Source of the DNA: Acidobacteriota bacterium
Lineage (GTDB): Bacteria > Acidobacteriota > Terriglobia > UBA7540
Length of the DNA stretch: 19,686 bases
Assembly (NCBI GenBank): GCA_021827245.1
Contig: JAKAWN010000077.1
Span: 1 to 19,686, forward strand
Direction of reading: 5' to 3'
Shown here: piece after piece, positions 16,014 through 19,686 of the stretch
How positions within the stretch are numbered: the stretch's first letter is position 1
Layout: each line of letters opens with the position of its first letter
Translations under genes and position numbers: made by a program
The notes under the pieces: model-generated
Told to the model about the DNA's origin: nothing
What the model saw: only the letters and a program-made list of their open reading frames with translations
Database searches by the model: none

Positions 16014-18908
16014 ATGAACCGCCGCGAATTCATCTCGACATGTGCCATTAGCACGGTAGGCCACAAGGGTCGTATGATATCTGACCGAGTCGGAGACTCC
16101 TTTGAATCCTTGGTTCCAATTTCGGTGCCCCAAAGCGCGATGCAGGGATCAAATGGTTTCAAGGTAGGGAAGCCTCTTTGGCAACCATTTTATATTTCCC
16201 CACGCGCAGGAACGGGTCATATTTCCTTGGACGGCAATTGGGAGTTTATTTATCGGGAGTCACCGATCAACTCCTTAAAAGATCTCCATCTGGCCAAAGA
16301 ATGGACCGACGCTCGCATCCCGTGCTCAGTTCAATGGGCACTCTATGAAGCCGGAAAGCTCCCCTACCCTTACGCTTATTTGAATTCTCGTCGCTATTTG
16401 TGGACAAACGGTAAGGTGTGGTATTTCCGTCGCAAATTCCATGCTCCCGCTCTTGCGAAGGATCAGTACGTGTTTTTATGCTTTGACGGCGTGGATTACT
16501 ACTCTAGGGTTTGGCTGAACGGAACCTTGCTAGGTCGTCATGAGGGGATGTTCGGGGGACCGGACATCGAGATTAGTTCAGCACTTCGACCAGGAGAGGC
16601 TAATGAGCTCTTTGTTGAAGTATGTGCTGGGAATTATGGCCTAACGAATGCTTGGAAGCCTCGTGACCCTGGCCCAGTTATCATCCCGTGGGGGATTGCC
16701 GGAGGTGTCGAAGGTAGAGATTTCTTTCCTCTTGGTATATGGCGGTCTGTACGACTTGAGATTGTTCCGCCCATTCACTTGGAGCGCCCGTTCTTGGTCA
16801 CGGAGGAATTAGGTACCCATCAAGCTCAGTTGTCTCTCGAAGTTGAGATACTTGCCGACGTCCAGTCTTTGGAGTTTCAACTTCACCCGTGGAAAAATGA
16901 ACAACTCACTACGTTTCGAAGAAATCCCATGAACTCAAAGGTGATTCCGGGCCCCTTCCAATTGGTCGTAACTGTCATGGATAAACAAAGAGGCATTAGG
17001 ACAGCGGGCCAGATTTTCCCAATTAGAGTCTGGGAAGGACGGAATTGGGTTAGAAGAAAATTCCTCGTCCCCTCCCCGCAGCTCTGGTGGCCCAACGGAA
17101 TGGGAGATCCATCGCTATATGCTGTCAGATTGGAGCTACAAAAGCAAGGTATGCAGGTCGACGCGCTAGAGTTCGATTATGGAATTCGAACAATAAAGAG
17201 GTTGCTTACCTCGGGGCCGCAAACACAAGACAGGTGGGAGGGGTGGCAGTTTGAAGTAAACGGTCGTCGCCTCTTTGTGAAAGGAGTTGACTGGATGCCT
17301 GCGGACATTCTGCTTAATCTCCCCCGTAGCTCTTACGCATGGTTGCTTGGGATGGCCAGGGCCGCAGGAATCCAAATGTTGCGGGTGTGGGGTGCTGGTC
17401 TATTAGAGAATGACGACTTTTACTCTCTTGCCGATGAGTTCGGACTGATGGTGTGGCAAGAGTTCCCAATTGCCAACGAGGAAACTTCCTTGTACCCACA
17501 AGACGTTTGGGAATCTCAGGTCATGCAGAACATATTTCGGCTGCGGAACCATCCATCTTTGGCTGTTTACTGTGGAGGGAATGAATTTAATCCATATTCA
17601 TATGGAAATTCTGATTCGGTCGGTATTATAGAACGATCTGTGGCGGACTTTGATCAGACGCGATCATTCCAAGGCGCTAGCCCTGATGCGGGCGACATCC
17701 ACACCTATCCCAATTTCGACCCCACATGGTTTTCACGGTTATACACCTATGTGCCCTTTATAAGTGAAACTGGCATGCATAACATCCCCGCCCTTGAGTC
17801 TTGGATAGGGATCATCGATAAGAAGGAGTTGAACAGTGATTTCTCTGATCTTTCTAGTAAAGAATTCGTTGAATCTCATCCCGAATTCATTCACCATTTC
17901 ATCGAATTTCAGGCCGATCGCGTTCCCCGCATGTTGAGTTTAGCCTCTCAAATCGAAGATATGTCTACCCCGACGCTGACGCAACTCTCGGAGGCGACAC
18001 AAATTGGCGCAGGAGAATATTATCAGATTGTTTCCGAGATTACGCAGGCTAACTATAGCGTAACTGCTGGGCTCCTACCTTGGGTGTTCAAGCGCCCGTC
18101 TCCGCAAGTAGGCATCATGTTGGTGGATGGATTTGGCCAGCCAACGGCACCGTATTATTTCTTGAAACGCACGTATGAATCAACACACATTGCAGTAACG
18201 TTACCATATTTACTTTGGGCACCCAAAGAGCATCTTCCAATTCGCGTGGTTATAACCCATTCTGGATTGGAGGACCAGCAAGACGCGACTGCTGCGGTCA
18301 CGGTGTATGACAACACACTTAGACCTGTCTGGAGTCGGAAACGGTCGGTTGATGTTAAGGCCGGGCCGTCTGTCACCCGAAAGCCCTTTGGAAACTTCCC
18401 GATCCCCAAATCGCTGACCCAACACTTCTTTTGGGTGGTTGCGGAGCTCGCTGACTCAAGAGGGAAATTGCTGTCCCGATCGTGCTATTGGCCGTGTTGT
18501 TTGAAGATGATGGAAGACCCCGCTGTTCGCAGCAAGTACCGCGAATCGCCTCAGCCGTTTCCACTCTTCAGGAGCGGTCCGTGGCTCAAACGAGAAGTCG
18601 TCAAAACAGAAACAGCATTAATATTGAGGATCTTATCGGCAAAACAAACTGGTCGATATGGAACACGTCTGTTGGCACAGGTCCACAATGTGGGTCACCT
18701 TCCCGCGGTAATGACAGAGATTAATGTTGGTCCTGATATTTGTATGCGACGCGTATTTCATTCTACAGATAACTTTTTCTGGCTGGGCCCTGGAGAAAGG
18801 AAGGACCTCGAAGTGGAAGTCTACTGGCGTGATCCCTCTGCGCGGGAGGCATCCGTGTGCACTGCTCGGGCATGGAACGCGCTCCCCCGGGCTGCGTCAT
18901 TTGGCTAG
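16014..18908 (+). CDS. Glycoside hydrolase family 2, beta-mannosidase-like, with Tat-type N-terminus
   Basis: The 964-residue protein begins MNRREFIST, a twin-arginine motif, but the hydrophobic stretch after it is short and interrupted (ISTVGHKGR), so export is uncertain. A GH2 jelly-roll domain follows (about 68-250: HISLDGNWEF, VWYFRRKF, FDGVDYYSRVWLNG, GIWRSVRLEI), then an immunoglobulin-like domain, then the barrel from about 405: FEVNGRRLFVKGVDWMPAD, LRVWGAG, LMVWQEFPIA, LAVYCGGNE with acid/base E524, and PFISETG with nucleophile E585. A beta-rich C-terminal region completes it. The KGVDWMPAD and VWQEFP segments match the beta-mannosidase/exo-beta-glucosaminidase side of GH2 better than beta-galactosidase. 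Likely role: releasing beta-mannosyl (or similar) residues from hemicellulose oligosaccharides. It ends the plus-strand array; the stop is TAG. Confidence 0.87.
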   Translation: MNRREFISTCAISTVGHKGRMISDRVGDSFESLVPISVPQSAMQGSNGFKVGKPLWQPFYISPRAGTGHISLDGNWEFIYRESPINSLKDLHLAKEWTDARIPCSVQWALYEAGKLPYPYAYLNSRRYLWTNGKVWYFRRKFHAPALAKDQYVFLCFDGVDYYSRVWLNGTLLGRHEGMFGGPDIEISSALRPGEANELFVEVCAGNYGLTNAWKPRDPGPVIIPWGIAGGVEGRDFFPLGIWRSVRLEIVPPIHLERPFLVTEELGTHQAQLSLEVEILADVQSLEFQLHPWKNEQLTTFRRNPMNSKVIPGPFQLVVTVMDKQRGIRTAGQIFPIRVWEGRNWVRRKFLVPSPQLWWPNGMGDPSLYAVRLELQKQGMQVDALEFDYGIRTIKRLLTSGPQTQDRWEGWQFEVNGRRLFVKGVDWMPADILLNLPRSSYAWLLGMARAAGIQMLRVWGAGLLENDDFYSLADEFGLMVWQEFPIANEETSLYPQDVWESQVMQNIFRLRNHPSLAVYCGGNEFNPYSYGNSDSVGIIERSVADFDQTRSFQGASPDAGDIHTYPNFDPTWFSRLYTYVPFISETGMHNIPALESWIGIIDKKELNSDFSDLSSKEFVESHPEFIHHFIEFQADRVPRMLSLASQIEDMSTPTLTQLSEATQIGAGEYYQIVSEITQANYSVTAGLLPWVFKRPSPQVGIMLVDGFGQPTAPYYFLKRTYESTHIAVTLPYLLWAPKEHLPIRVVITHSGLEDQQDATAAVTVYDNTLRPVWSRKRSVDVKAGPSVTRKPFGNFPIPKSLTQHFFWVVAELADSRGKLLSRSCYWPCCLKMMEDPAVRSKYRESPQPFPLFRSGPWLKREVVKTETALILRILSAKQTGRYGTRLLAQVHNVGHLPAVMTEINVGPDICMRRVFHSTDNFFWLGPGERKDLEVEVYWRDPSAREASVCTARAWNALPRAASFG

Positions 18909-19237
18909 GCCCTCGAACCGTCCGGATCGACAAGAGATTCTCTATGCGGCGAATTCCCAATTCCCTGAATAAACCTTGCATTGCTGATACGGTGCCTAGC
19001 TTTCGAGGTCATATGCAGCGAGACAGTTTGCGTCGACAGCTATATCAGCAGCACAAGGTCCGGGGTTACAAACGCTCCGACAAGTGTCGCTAGCCGCTCC
19101 GTCACGCGATTCACGGTCCAAGGAAAGAACCACCAGCAAAATGTCGGGACCAATGCTGCGAGTGCCTTGAGCCCCATGCTGTGCAGAGGATCGAGTACCT
19201 GCCTAAACAATACGATCCTCCCAGCAACCTTGTGGCA
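18909..19237. other. Convergent intergenic region
   Basis: These 329 bases lie between the ends of the GH2 gene and the minus-strand GlcF-like remnant. I see no clear terminator hairpin. The only open frame of note is a 45-codon minus-strand stretch (19177 down to 19040) in the same frame as the remnant. It is rich in Trp, Phe, Leu and Val but has no ribosome-binding site. Confidence 0.45.
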
Positions 19238-19660
19238 CTATCGTCTTCGCAACGAAACAACCGAGTATGCGGCATCCAGTATCTCCACCGTATGTAGCAC
19301 AGGCAAAGTCTTGGATAACGCATCGAGAGATTTCTTGATTTGGACAATGCAGCCGATGTTACCTGAAGCAACGACCTCTGCTCCCGTCTGGATAATGTTT
19401 CGAGCTTTCCTTTCTCCCAGCCTGCAGGCTATTTCGGGTTGCTCCAAGCTGTAGGTTCCTGCCGACCCGCAGCAGATTTCTACCTCCGGGACTTCCAAGA
19501 CCGTCAAATTGGGAATCTGTCGGAGCAATCTCCTCGGAGGTGCGATGATGCCTTGCGCATTGCGTAAGTGACAGGCATCAGCTGTCATCCTCAACGAGCG
19601 AGCTTTTTGTCCAGGGGGATCAGCGCGACCGGGGCGAGGGGCCGATGGCTTCACTGCCAA
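19238..19660 (-). pseudogene. C-terminal part of a glycolate oxidase iron-sulfur subunit (GlcF-like), probably truncated
   Basis: The 140-codon open frame matches the second cysteine-rich (CCG) domain of Glc[14 protein letters not shown] with [24 protein letters not shown] with the CCGSAG heme/iron-sulfur signature, [12 protein letters not shown], and a [10 protein letters not shown] ending typical of the family C-terminus. Full-length GlcF proteins are about three times longer, with two N-terminal 4Fe-4S clusters. Here the frame is closed upstream by TAG at 19670-19672, within the window. A neighbouring frame (19685-19620) reads [15 protein letters not shown], which resembles the linker expected just before the CCG domain, so a frameshift near 19625-19640 is likely. 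The family role is electron transfer in oxidation of glycolate to glyoxylate. A TTG start at 19658-19660 would be the only start for a standalone product and has no good ribosome-binding site. Confidence 0.65.
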
Positions 19661-19686
19661 GCGGGTGGCCTATCTCCTGCACACCT

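Noticed and set aside
1..19686. CRISPR arrays, insertion sequences, tRNA or rRNA genes
   Set aside because: No regularly spaced repeats, transposase motifs, or tRNA/rRNA-like sequence were seen on reading both strands.

Overview
The window looks like a carbohydrate-catabolism locus from an Acidobacteriota-type (Terriglobia/Solibacter-like) soil bacterium. The main reason is a roughly 1,160-residue Oar-type TonB-dependent receptor with an N-terminal carboxypeptidase-regulatory-like domain, with no SusD partner in view. Several catabolic enzymes also carry twin-arginine (Tat) leaders. The taxonomic call is inferred from gene content; no rRNA or tRNA gene is visible.

Left arm (1-4539, minus strand). 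In transcription order it holds an intact, Tat-leader, UxuA-type mannonate dehydratase-like protein (3436-4539), a GH38-type alpha-mannosidase gene that is badly broken (705-3359), and the first 158 codons of a second UxuA-like paralogue that runs off the left edge (1-476). The GH38 gene has two in-frame amber codons, one ochre codon and two frameshifts, one of which looks like a 10-bp insertion. The spacing and the three ribosome-binding sites are compatible with one former operon.

A 646-base divergent region (4540-5185) separates the arms and should hold the promoters of both.

Right arm (5186-18908, plus strand). In order: TonB-dependent receptor; ACS/hexuronate-type MFS transporter; Tat-leader GH13 hydrolase with an unusual domain inserted in its barrel; secreted GH10 xylanase-like enzyme; glucarate dehydratase-like enolase-superfamily enzyme; RraA-type aldolase; and a GH2 beta-mannosidase-like enzyme. 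All face the same way with short to moderate gaps and mostly strong Shine-Dalgarno sites.

Right edge (19238-19686, minus strand). This is the C-terminal part of a glycolate-oxidase iron-sulfur subunit (GlcF-like). It has a stop codon upstream in its frame and a possible frameshift, so it is probably a gene remnant.

Proposed joint role (inference): outer-membrane uptake and GH10/GH13/GH2 (formerly also GH38) attack on uronic-acid-decorated hemicellulose such as glucuronoxylan or a mannan, import of uronates by the MFS carrier, and breakdown of sugar acids by UxuA-like, glucarate dehydratase-like and RraA-like enzymes. The least conventional points are the export signals on UxuA-like metalloenzymes, the pairing of a glucarate dehydratase-like gene with an RraA-type aldolase, and the selective decay of the GH38 gene in an otherwise intact locus.
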